Source: Entomortierella parvispora (Eukaryota; Mortierellomycota; Mortierellomycetes; Mortierellales; Mortierellaceae). From it: a DNA stretch of 64,000 bases. This document shows positions 41,804 through 52,356 of this stretch, piece by piece. Made by a program: the position numbers and the translations under genes. The stretch covers positions 2,108,001 through 2,172,000 of the forward strand of contig OY752149.1 of assembly GCA_963573315.1 (NCBI GenBank). Direction: 5' to 3'. The notes under the pieces are model-generated. The model was not told where the DNA came from and ran no database searches. It worked only from the letters and a program-made list of their open reading frames with translations. Position 1 is the stretch's first letter, and every line of letters begins with the position of its first letter.

Positions 41804-41923
41804 TTCTTTTCTTTTGGCCCCTTCTTTTGTAGTCACGTGCTAACCGTCGCCAGGAACGGGACGAACGTTGATCATCGACTGTTTTTTGTTCTGCTCTTCG
41901 TCAACATCATCATCCTCACCATC

Positions 41924-43056
41924 ATGCTCGCCTCTATTCGCGCCCCTGCCGCCCGCCGCGCTATCCTTGCGCGGAGCGCCATGGTTCAGCCTACCCGCCG
42001 CACCTTCTCTGCCACTGCCATCCACAGAAATGCCCAGAACCCTACACCCGCATCGGCACCAAAGCGGTCAGGGTCCAACTGGCTTACCATTGCCGGTCTG
42101 ACTGCATTGGCTGCTACCTCGGGATACTACCTCTTCAGCCCAGTCGATGGTTCGTGAAGTGAACTGCGACTCAGAGAAAAAACGGGACAGCACCCGATGA
42201 ATTTTTTTTTTCTGTTTTTTTTTAACCTGGTTTCTGAATGTACCTTTTAGGCAAGCCCGTCGAGAAGAAGGTCGAGGCCAAGGCATCGCCTGTGGAAAAG
42301 AAGCCCGAAATCAAGAAGTCGCCTGAAATCCTTTCTGCCGAGAACAAGAAGGCCCTGGAGAAGACCACCGTTATCTTTGTCCTCGGTAAGTTTGGCAGAA
42401 TGTTTAGTTTTTTTTTTTTTTGTTCTCCTAGTTTTTGTAATGGCCTCGATTATCTCCAATTCTCACCCCCCTCGCCCCGTTCAACTGTGGATGACTTTTA
42501 CATAGGTGGACCTGGCGCTGGTAAGGGTACTCAATGCGCAAACTTGGTGCGTGATTTCGGATTCGTCCATCTGTCTGCTGGCGATCTCCTTCGCGCCGAA
42601 CAGGAGCGCCCTGGATCGCAGTATGGAGAGTTGATCAAGACTTATATCAAGGAGGGCAACATTGTGCCTATGGAGGTGACGATTGCGCTTCTGGAGAACG
42701 CCATGTTGGCGAGTGGTCAGGACCGCTTCTTGATTGACGGATTCCCACGCAAGATGGATCAGGCCTTGAAGTTTGAGGAGGTGGTCGTGCCCAGCAAGTT
42801 CACGCTTTACTTTGAGTGCCCCGAGGAAGTCATGTTGAAGCGCTTGATGAAGCGCGGCGAGACGAGTGGACGCGCCGACGACAACATCGAGTCGATCCAG
42901 AAGAGATTCCGTGTCTTCACCGAGACCTCTTACCCCGTCATTGAATACTTTGGAAAGAGCGGAAAGGTCCACAAGGTCTCTTGTGTCGACTCTCCCGAAG
43001 CCGTTTACGATCGGGTCAAGGACATCTTTAACAAGTTGTTCAACGAGAACAAGTAA
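41924..43056 (+). CDS. UMP/CMP kinase (Ura6 type) with mitochondrial presequence and membrane anchor
   Basis: Transfers phosphate from ATP to UMP, CMP or dCMP. Three exons (41924-42149, 42251-42385, 42506-43056) give 303 aa. The C-terminal 190 residues are a complete short-LID nucleoside monophosphate kinase: P-loop GGPGAGKGTQ, HLSAGDLLRAE, the UMP/CMP-type NMP-binding IVPMEVTIALL, LIDGFPRKMDQ, and the short LID RGETSGRADDN. The 100 residues before it are unusual for this family: an Arg/Ala/Ser-rich presequence (MLASIRAPAARRAIL, RRTFSATA), one hydrophobic helix (WLTIAGLTALAATSGYYLF) and a Lys/Glu/Pro-rich linker. This layout predicts an inner-membrane anchor with the kinase facing the intermembrane space. 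TCACGTG lies 85 bp upstream. Adenylate kinase is less likely given the short LID. Confidence 0.93.
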
Positions 43057-43271
43057 ACCTATTTTGACGCCATCATGAAAAAAAACCGCACCATTCAAAT
43101 AAATGATAAACCCATGGGAGAATGGATGACTAGCAGTCACTCCGTTTTTTTCCCCTTCTCTCTTTTTTATCTCCCTCACCTGCCTCACTCTCTTCTCTCT
43201 TCATCTCCCTTCCCTCCCCTTCTTGTCCGTTGCCCTTCTCTCCCCTCTCAACCGTCAACACTCTTTCGACA

Positions 43272-44403
43272 ATGTGGCTCTTTGGATATGGCAGCCTGAT
43301 CTGGAGGCCAGACCTGGAATATGAAGACAGGTAACATTGCTTGGCTCCTGCCTGCCAATAGATATTGCATCGCTGCGGAATGATGATCAGTCCATTCACA
43401 CACACATACACACCCCACTTTTTGATAAATGAAACAGCAAAGTCGGTTATATTAAAGGATATGTCCGGCGATTTTGGCAGAGCAGCACAGACCATCGAGG
43501 AACAGAAGAGGCTCCTGGCCGTGTTGTGACCCTGATCCCCTTCGACGAATTTTCCTCCAGGTTCACGGACCACGATCAGGTATGTCAGACTGGGTGGATC
43601 ATGAAAACAACAAACGAGCAGCAGCGATCTCTGGGCAGGCAGGAATGTAAACCGACGCTAATAAACCCTCGCCTGTCCTTCTTTGCCTCTTTCGCCCTCG
43701 CCAAATATTCAGCACTCAATTGACCAGGACAATATCACCTGGGGTGTTGCCTACAAAATCCCAGAGTCCAAGGTGGCAGAGACAAAAGCCTATCTGGACC
43801 ATCGGGAAAAGAATGGATACGAGACTCATTTCTTGGACGTCTATCAACCTGGTAGCGACATCCCTGTGGTCGAAAAGGTATGTGGATGCCTTTGTGGAAA
43901 GAAGGAAGGAGGCCGAGAAGAAAGAGAAAGAGAGAAAAAAAAGAAAAAAAAAAAAAAGTAGACAATGTAATGTGGCTGCTCTCTTACATTCCTTACCAAC
44001 TGCATGTAGGCCATTGTGTACATTGGAACAACGGACAATTCAGAATTTGCAGGACCTGCGCCGTTGGACAGGATTGCAGAGCAAATCTACCTTTCGCATG
44101 GTGCGTATGACAGGCTAACAAAGATGAGCCCTGAAATGAGAAACCTGTCCAGCCACAACTACTGATGACTCATCCTCCTCTCTCTCGTCTACAGGTCCCA
44201 GTGGAGCAAACAAGGACTACCTGCTAAACTTGGCCGAGGCCTTCAGAACCGTGGCCCCTCATGGGACCGATGAGCACCTCTTTGAGCTAGAGGCCAAGGT
44301 CAAAGAGTTGATGCGCAGGGATGCTGGGTCGCAAGAAGCGTTTGACCTCGTGCTCTCTAAAATCATTGTCCAGTCAAAGCCCGCTGCTGTAACGCCCTTT
44401 TAA
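43272..44403 (+). CDS. ChaC-family glutathione-specific gamma-glutamylcyclotransferase
   Basis: Degrades glutathione to 5-oxoproline and Cys-Gly in the cytosol. Five exons (43272-43330, 43438-43579, 43713-43877, 44010-44100, 44195-44403) give 221 aa, with phases consistent at every join. The N-terminal glycine-rich substrate loop [13 protein letters not shown] and the catalytic Glu of the [11 protein letters not shown] motif are both present, and IVYIGTTDN and LSHGPSG-type motifs follow as in ChaC1/2 and yeast Gcg1. An AATAAA overlaps the stop region. It converges with NAA35, whose stop is 37 bp away. Its start lies 216 bp after the stop of the UMP/CMP kinase. Confidence 0.93.
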
Positions 44404-44439
44404 TAAAAACTAGATGGCAGTTTCTTTGACAGGTCGCGT

Positions 44440-47400
44440 CTATGGTGAAAGGGAGATTGCAGGCCACCAAGAATGGTATTTCCAGTCCAAGTGGACGCGC
44501 CTCTTTGGCGCTTTGTAAACGCTGGGCTCCGTTGCCTGCCCCTGTAATGTATCCTTAAGCAGCACAGGTGCAGGCTTCTTGCTCTTGCTCTTGCTCTTGG
44601 CCATCACTGCACTCTGAAGCGCTTTCTTTCGTCTACTTTCAATCATAAACTCGCGCAGTTCCAGAACGCGACCATCCTTTTGAATGGCTGCAATTGAGAT
44701 CTTTGAGGCGATACACAGCTTGACCATATTCTTCACATCCTACTCAACGAAACAAGTGAGGTGAGTCAGAAAACGCCGGGCCACGAGACAACTGCCTGTG
44801 ATTCATTCCTTTTGCTCGCCTGCTTACCTGGCGCCATTCGCTTTCGCAGAGCTCAACTCGAGCATCAGCGGCCGAAGCTCCCTGAAGCTGCTCCAAGAAA
44901 GAGGTGGCCTCGTTAAATCGCTCTATGGCATGAGCCAAGATCTCTAGAGCCTAAAGATCAAGCGCAATAGAGAGACCGTTAGGATTAAACCAGGCATGGT
45001 TCTCAGCATAAAGAAAAAAAAAAGTAGATGAACTATCCTTGCTTACATCTACTCCTTCGCAGCGAGTGCGATGTTCAAATCCCTCAAAAGTCAGCAGCTC
45101 GGGTGAGGCCAACTCTCGGAAGGCCTTGAGCCGATGCTCAAACAACGTCCGCATATCATTCAGACCATGGCTTTTCAGGTGCGGAGGATGTAAGGACAGA
45201 TGGCCGACTTTGATCAAAGCGCACATGATCTGATACACGCCTCGGTTAAGGCCCAACTGGGCAATGGTCAAGAGCTCGGCTACCTCGATTGCAGGCCGCA
45301 GATTCCTTGGCGGTAATGACAAAGTCGGCGACTGCTGTACACTAGTTGACGGTGTTGAATTGGATGATGTTGATAAAGAGGAAGTAACAGTGTCCAGCAC
45401 CGCCTCTTCTCCGTCGCCGTCGCCTTCGCCTTCTCCCTCCTCGCCTTCCTCTGGATCAACCGTGCCTTGGCCAGGGGAGGCTTTTTTGGCCTTTTTCTTT
45501 TTCTTCTTCTTGTTTTTGTTCTTTTTCTTCAGCGCACGAGCTTCCCTGTCTTTGCGCTCTTTTTCTTCCTCAGCATCCGCAGCCAAGATGTATCGAATTC
45601 GACGGGCATGTTGCGCATGTGTCTCCAGGAGACAATCTACAAAACTGTGTATGAATAAATCCCATTAGAGGTGATCCCTGTTCCTGACAAAATAAAAAGA
45701 GATATCTGATGCCTACCTGTACACCATTGGATACTCAAACAACGAATACAGCTCCAATTCTGCTCCCAACAAAAGTAGCCATTCCATTACCCACAACTTC
45801 ATCTGATATGTCCAAGAGACGAAATAGTACCGCTTCATCCTTCCTGGCTGATCCGATTCGTCATTCGAGACTTCTGCCTCTGCGTCCAGTCGCCGCATTT
45901 CATTTTCGACAAAATGAATTTCCTCGTCAAATACCTCGGCTTCTGTCTGCAGACTCTCCCAAAGGAGAACAATCTTTCGCAAATTTCGTCTTTGCCTTGA
46001 TGGGTTCTGACCCATTATCTGCAGAGTATCTACAAAGGGCTTGGTAGCTTTCTCGATGAACATGACAACCTTGGCATTGATTTGTTTCTTTAGAAGAGAC
46101 AGGTCATGACGATCTTCGTCCTCGTCCTCTGGCATCTCTGGAATTAACTCTAGTCCCGAAGCGCCTGTCGTTCCAGTTTTAGGTGCTGCAGCGCCATCGA
46201 GTTTTGACTGGTAATACTCGAAATTTTCAAAGACCCATGCCGGGGGGCTCAAAGTCTCTTCAATATGATCCAGCACCACGCGATGTACAGGTCGCGAACC
46301 CATGATGATCCGCTCATCATAAAGCACACTTTGAAGAATGGACCTAGAGAATGCACCTGGGGCGGGTTTTTTGCGGCCAAACTGAATGAAAAAGTTCTAA
46401 TAAATCAACATTCAAAAAAAGAAGGATATCAATAAACATGATGATGCCCACCACATTCAGCGGTTGCATGAGCAAAAGGACCCGTCTGTATCGATCCACT
46501 ACTTACGACTAGACTTGTCGAGTCTGGAAAAGAGAGTGCTTGTCCAATAAATAAGAGATGTGCACACATGTCCTCGAGTTGATCAAACGTCTATAAAGGC
46601 AAAGAAATTTCTGTGAATTGGTTGCGCAAGATCAGACAACTCGGGGATCCACGAGAGGCTCTATACTCAGGTGCGTACCTCGGTCATGGTGAGGAGAGCA
46701 ATGGCTCGAGGAGGGGTGTTGGTGACGAGTTTACGGTGAACAGCGTGATCAAAGGCGCTTTCGAGTTTGACTCCCAAGTCGCTGGTGGATCTTAGGCTCT
46801 TCACTTGATCTTGCATCACTGCCAGACGTTCCAGAGCTTGTGGGAACATGGAGCATTTCGGTGCCACTACTTGATAGAAAGCCATGAAACAGAGCTGCCA
46901 TATACGATAGACAGATTTTAATTCCCGCAACGTGATTAGACTTCATTGTTGAGAAAACAGAATTTGCGATTTCACTTACTCTGGAATAACTAATCCTGGA
47001 CATGACACCGGACACAATCCTCGCCGCCTCCTTTGCTTCATAGACTGACTGAATCCAGCGAGCTCCTGCATCCTCCATCCAGACTTCTGCTCTGTCAAGC
47101 ATCGCAATCAAAGAACCCGCCGGAAAATTATCAAAGAAGGACGCGCCAAATTTGTTGGTCATGAAATCCTCTTCCTCGTAGACCTGAGCCTTTCTCATTT
47201 CTGTCCAGATCAGTGCACAGCTCTTGACAATGGCCAACACACATGACTTTAACACGAGGCCGGCGAATTGTGGTGGAGGTATAGAACTCTTGGGGTCTTT
47301 CAACGATATTTGGCGCAGCAGGTCCTCTGTCATTTCTGTCTCCAAATCCATCTCCATCAGTCGCAGGACGTAGCAGCTTGTGAGCAACGTTTGTGAGAGT

Positions 47401-48197
47401 GCATGTCCTGAAAGCCATGTCATCTATTGACAGTAGTCGACAACAAAAAAAAAACAATCAGACTTCCTGACCTTGAGACGATTATATCCTGGCCAGCCAA
47501 TGGGTTCTGGAGAAACATGCCTTTCCGATGAGAACATTATCGAAAATCCAAATAAATTCCTTTGGGTCAATAAGGCGATTCACGTCGTACTGATTTGTAG
47601 TAGGATCGTCCACGGCCATGCCAGTGTCCATCTTGGGATCCATGATCTATTTTAACAAAGGAGTTGAGTACGATATTATATAGGACATTAGACCTGCCTG
47701 CCATCCCGACAGGGAGGATAACCCTGGCCTTTACTCACCACAATGGCACACATGGCATCAAATAGACTGAAGGTCGGGACCTGGACTAACTGGCCGACTT
47801 TCATTCCTGAATTCAAACAGATTCAGATAGCGTGGGAACGATCGAAAACGAAAATGAGTATCCAGCCTCAGCCTATTCTCTTTTGATTTCACATGGTACA
47901 GCGCGGATCCCCAAACAACGGTGATGGCTCGGCTGCTGCGTTACCTTTGCTGGCTGCGTCCAGTAGCGAGGTGACGTCCTCAAAAGGGTAGGTACTCCCA
48001 CCGCTACCGAGGCTCAGTCGTGCAGCTTTGGACTCAATATGCTGGGCTGATCCATTTTCTATTCCAGATAGTCGGGGCGCAGAGATTGTTGCTGTGGATT
48101 AGGATTGACCCAGTCAGTGATCTCAGGCACAGCAATGAGATGCAATGCAACCAGGCAGGGACATTTGTTATATACCGATTCCATGATCCTGATCCAT
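44440..48197 (-). CDS. NAA35: NatC N-alpha-acetyltransferase auxiliary subunit NAA35/Mak10
   Basis: NatC acetylates N-termini beginning Met plus a hydrophobic residue; NAA35 is the large scaffold subunit holding NAA30 and NAA38 on the ribosome. The hallmark N-terminal motif SLFDAMCAIV-IMDPKMDTGM spans an intron near 47750-47640, followed by FDNVLIGKACFSRTHWL. Many exons follow to a C-terminal region ending KYHSWWPAISL (44450-44480), typical of the family. ATG 48197 begins a seven-codon first exon ending at a GTATATAA donor. An odd feature is a highly charged insert (about 45560-45400): a Lys run of more than ten residues, then a Glu/Gly/Asp run and Ser/Thr-rich sequence, between conserved helices. 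CACGTGA lies 148 bp upstream. Confidence 0.9.
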
Positions 48198-48465
48198 AGC
48201 GGCTGTGAGTCTTGTCCACTTCCCTTGCCAGCCTCTGTCCGGGAATGTCTGCGGTTGCGATTTCGGTCGTGGGAGACTTTAAAGAGGAAAGGAGAGTACT
48301 GTAGAAGGGGAACCGAAGGGCGCAGAGCTCTCAGCTGTGCAATGCACGTGATTTTTTTTTTTTTTTTTTTATTTTATTACTTTCTCGGACGGATGCTCTG
48401 CGTGCGTGTTTTCTGCTTTTTTGTTTCCTTCCAAGGATGTCCAGGGCTATGATGTTACTACGCTA
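48198..48465. promoter_or_regulatory. NAA35 promoter region
   Basis: GCACGTGATT (CACGTG 48345-48350) is followed by a 20-base T-run (48352-48370). The right end is the 3' flank of the NDT80-like gene on the same strand. Confidence 0.5.
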
Positions 48466-51400
48466 CTATGACATTTGCTCTTCCATAGGAGACTCTGGGA
48501 TGCGATCCTTGGTAATCCCAAGACCCTTAATATTGTTGCTGTTTCCACCGGCGCTGAGACTACCGCCAGTGTTGATATTGCTGCTCTCGCGTGTAGGGGT
48601 GGCAGGTACCGTTCTTGAAGGCCGCGTCTTGCTAGGGGGTCGTTTGCTGATGCCAGACATGGAAATAGACCGACCTTTCCGTGTTGACACTACTGTAGAC
48701 GAGGAACCCCCGATCGATCCTCGGTGATCACTCTTTCTCGAGGACATGGAAGAACTGAAGGATTGACGGCGTGGCGTGGAAGGGCCAGCACTGCTGCTAC
48801 CTCCGTGACTATTGCCTGGGCTCACGGGCGAATGGATTCGGAGTCCAGCCAGCTGAGTCTCGTGGTCCTGTTGCTCGTGTGAATCGCGATGGTCGTGATG
48901 GTGGCCCGGGTATTGTCCATAGGGACTCTGGGGCTGATGATGATGGCCATGTTGCTGTTGCTGGTATTGTGGGTACGAGGAAAGCGGGTATCCATACTGA
49001 TCAGCTCCTTGACCACCGTGGCCCTGTGCATGCGAGTCTCTGAAACCCGCAGATGGAGAATCTCCTTCAGAGTGAACAAAGCCGGGAGGACTATAAGTAT
49101 CGGGCGAGACGGACTCGGGGGAGAATCCATGCTGGACCAACGGGGTCATGTACGGGTGTCCATGCAGAGGGTGCTGCGGGGTATCCATGCCCGAATGGGA
49201 ATTGCTGTGCGATCCGACAGTGGGTGAGAGTGGGCTGGTAGGGTATGAACCCTCCTCCTGGCGATCATAGTATCCTGCACCGTCATGCGATTGTTGGGCT
49301 GCCATGTGCGAGGCTGAGGATCCGAGAGACTGGTACTGGTACGAGGAACCATACGAGTAATTTGGGTAATAAGGATACTCTCCTGATACTACGCTGCTGA
49401 TGCTGTCGTTCCTGTAGCCCGAGTAACGACCGTCGATGGGCTGTCGCTGGGGACCAGCAGATGTGGGTGAGGTGGCCGCACTGGCATCTTCGCTGTCGAC
49501 ATAATGACCGGGGGATCTTCCTCTGACCACCAATGGCGCAGAGATTGAGGTAGCCACCAGGACCATATCGCCCATTTCGGTCTCTGCAAACAAATCCACG
49601 TGGACTTGGTAGTATTGTTGAGCGGCTCTCCGCTTGCCATTGTTCGCTGTCGCCGTCTTGAACTGGACACGCTCAAAGGTGATTACGTTGGGATTTGCTT
49701 CGGACGAGTTGGAGTTCAGGTCGCCACCTGGGCTGACGGGAGTGGGACGGGGCGTGATTTGAGGACCCTTATCGCGCTTTGGAGTATGCTGCACAAGTTC
49801 AATCGTCTTTTCGCCGTTTTGAATCTGGGCGCCGATGCAGATGGAGAACCGGTGCACGCGCACAAGATCACCTCCCCTTTCCAGCAAGCAAGGGAGCTCA
49901 GGCTGAGCAGCGCTGTCGAGTCCCTGGATAGAAAATGATGCACTCAATTGGAAATAGTTGCGACGATAGCAAGTCCAGTCGTTTGACGCCAAAAAGAATC
50001 CTCGGTCAATCTTTGCAGCAATCTTGAGGGAATAACTGAAAAAGAAAAATATTTAAAAAAAAAGAATCGCGTCAGTTTGTAAAGTATCTGGAAGATGCCT
50101 GCTGACCTATTCATAGGATTCTGGATCCAGTGTGTTGTTCCCGTTTTGTCGCAGACGTTTAGTTTCCACGAAAAGATTACCTTGAGGACTGGTCCATGCT
50201 GAGAAGGGTGTAGTGCTGCTGGGCTGGGTAGAAAAACGGACTCTCGTGGGTGGCAAAGACTTCGGATCGCCTCTTGGCTCTCTGCACGGATGATGAAGAT
50301 GGGGCGGACATGGAGTAACCTCCATGGCCGTTTGACAAGGGGGTGCCGTCGGGACCCAGGGCCATGCCCATTCCTGGACCAAATCCGCCGGGACTCTCTG
50401 GCTCATGTTCGTCGACACTACCATGATGGTTGAAGGAGTGGTTTCTGTTAAGAGGAGAAAGAGGAAGCAGAGCGATGAGATTCTTTTCTTGCAGAGCAGA
50501 AGAAAACTGAGAGCACCTTGTCCAGCCCCCTTGTGCCCTGTGAGCAAATTGGGATGCAACGCGGGAAGAAGAATCAAGCAACGCAAGCCAGGATTCCCGC
50601 CCAACGCAACTCGGCGATCTCGGGATGCTTAAATGTCTGACTCTCTCTCTACCCATCCACTGTCTGTCTACTCTATCCACTCTCTATCCACTCTGTCCTT
50701 CCAGCACCCAGTCAGCTCGGTGCGTCCCACAGTCGTTTTTTTTCCCCTCGTCTCCTCCTGCGCCTCCCCTTCCTCGTCCTTGTTCTCGGACCTCGTCGAT
50801 CCTCACCCTCCGGCGTCCCATCACAACCCCGACCCAACCCAACCTGACCCACCCAGTCTGGTTCTTCTCCATAAGCACCGGGCTCGGCAACTTTACCTTG
50901 GATAGTGAGTCGAGGACGCAGACGAAGAATACGATCCGTTGTTGCTCGTGGCATTGTGGTGGCCGTCATGTCCAGGTCCGCTGTTACCAGGGATCGGGTA
51001 AGGAGAGTAAAAATGGTGACCGTTCCCGTCAGCGGTGGGACTCCTTTCGAGAGGGAAGGAAGGAAAAGGAAAGGCAGCAGCGGGAGAAATCGATGGTGAG
51101 AAGACTGGCTGGCCAAGTGGGTGTCTGTTCCTTCCTTCTACCCTACCCATCCGTCTATCTGTCCATCTTTCTGTCTGTCTGTCATCCGTCGTGCCCCCTG
51201 TCCCCTACACAGAGCATCTGTTGCCCATTTGCCGTGGTGGGGGGGTTTTTTTTCTTTTGGTTGCACCAAACAACAAGAAATGAACCCACTCACGCTCCTC
51301 CTGCACAACCCCACCCCCCCAGCAGCACATCCTTTTCCCCCCTGTGCAACAATGGGCATGCAAAGACCCGTCAAAACCCACAGCGCAACTTTCTCATTTT

Positions 51401-51932
51401 GAAGTACCTTGGCTTGTGGGAAAAGAGGCAAAGTCATTGATTGTGTCTTCTCCCGTTCTTCTTTTATATCGCGCACCCACCTCCTCACTCTCCCATCCCA
51501 TCCTATCCCATCCTATCCCATCCTATCCCATCGCCGCCTGCCAGAGAACAAAGAGAAAGCGGCACTTACAAAGGATGCGGGTGTGGATCCTGCGGGTATG
51601 ATGCATGGTGAGCATGGTGGGGATGGTATCCTTGGGCTTGTTCGTACTCGTGTTGTTGTTGTTGTTGTTGTTGATACGGGTGGATATTGCTCGGCGACAG
51701 AGGCGAGGGAGACAACGCAGGCGAGGTCGGAGATGCAAAGGACGAGTTGTGGGGATGAACTCCATTGCCATTTCCGCTGCCGTTTCCCATCAGGAAGGTC
51801 TGGATAGCAGGAGGTGGCTGTTGTTGGTGGTACGAGGCTGCAGAGCCATTGGGATAATGCGCCGAGGATGTGGAAGGTGGAGGCGAAGTGTGGTGACTGT
51901 ATGTCCCATTGTAGTGCTGTTGCTGCTGTTGT

Positions 51933-51970
<38 letters not shown>

Positions 51971-52231
51971 TTGCTGCTGCTGTTGTTGTTGTTGTTGACC
52001 CTCGTAGTAGTCATCGGGGTATCCATTGCCATGCTCTTCGCCGTAGGGGTGTTGTGGCGCCTGTGGGTGTCGAAGATCACTACTGCCATCGCCGTTAGGA
52101 TAGTCGACGGTCATTGGTGTCCGTGGCTCGGACCGGTCTTGGTACTCGAGCGGCTGCTTGGAAGCATTCGATGCGGAACGCTCCCGAGCAAGTTCTCCCA
52201 AGTTGGCGATGGGTGAAGTGGCGGTGGTCAT
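48466..52231 (-). CDS. NDT80/PhoG-family transcription factor (XprG/VIB-1 type)
   Basis: Sequence-specific transcription factor of the Ig-fold NDT80/PhoG family, members of which control starvation responses, secreted proteases, programmed cell death or meiosis in fungi. Four main exons: about 52231-51570, 51045-50905, 50460-50110 and 50036-48466. The DNA-binding domain spans exons 3 and 4, with LFVETKRLRQNGNNTLDPES, then CYRRNYFQLSASF, FSICIGA, LVQHTPKRDKGPQ, RRAAQQYYQVHVDLF and VVRGRSPGHY. Exon 1 has a Gln run of nearly 30 residues and His/Pro-rich sequence. The C-terminal half is Gly/Ser/His/Gln-rich and disordered, typical of activation regions. ATG 52231 (MTTATSPIANLGELAR) is well placed. 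The 4.7-kb upstream gap contains no other gene. Confidence 0.9.
51493..51531 (+). repeat. 10-bp tandem repeat in an intron
   Basis: The unit TCCTATCCCA occurs three times in tandem (51501-51530), with a partial unit before it, in the first intron of the NDT80-like gene close to the 5' splice site side. Confidence 0.9.
51916..51997 (-). repeat. Poly-Gln (CAG/CAA) microsatellite in the NDT80-like gene
   Basis: About 28 consecutive Gln codons, mixed CAA and CAG, lie in the first exon. A shorter Gln run lies near 51653-51672. Confidence 0.92.
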
Positions 52232-52315
52232 GTTCTGACAGGGGAAAGGTCGTGGAAGGGACTCTGAGTGAGTAATCTGATAGGAGGAGGAGGGGGGGAG
52301 ATTGAGAAAGGGGTA

Positions 52316-52356
<41 letters not shown>

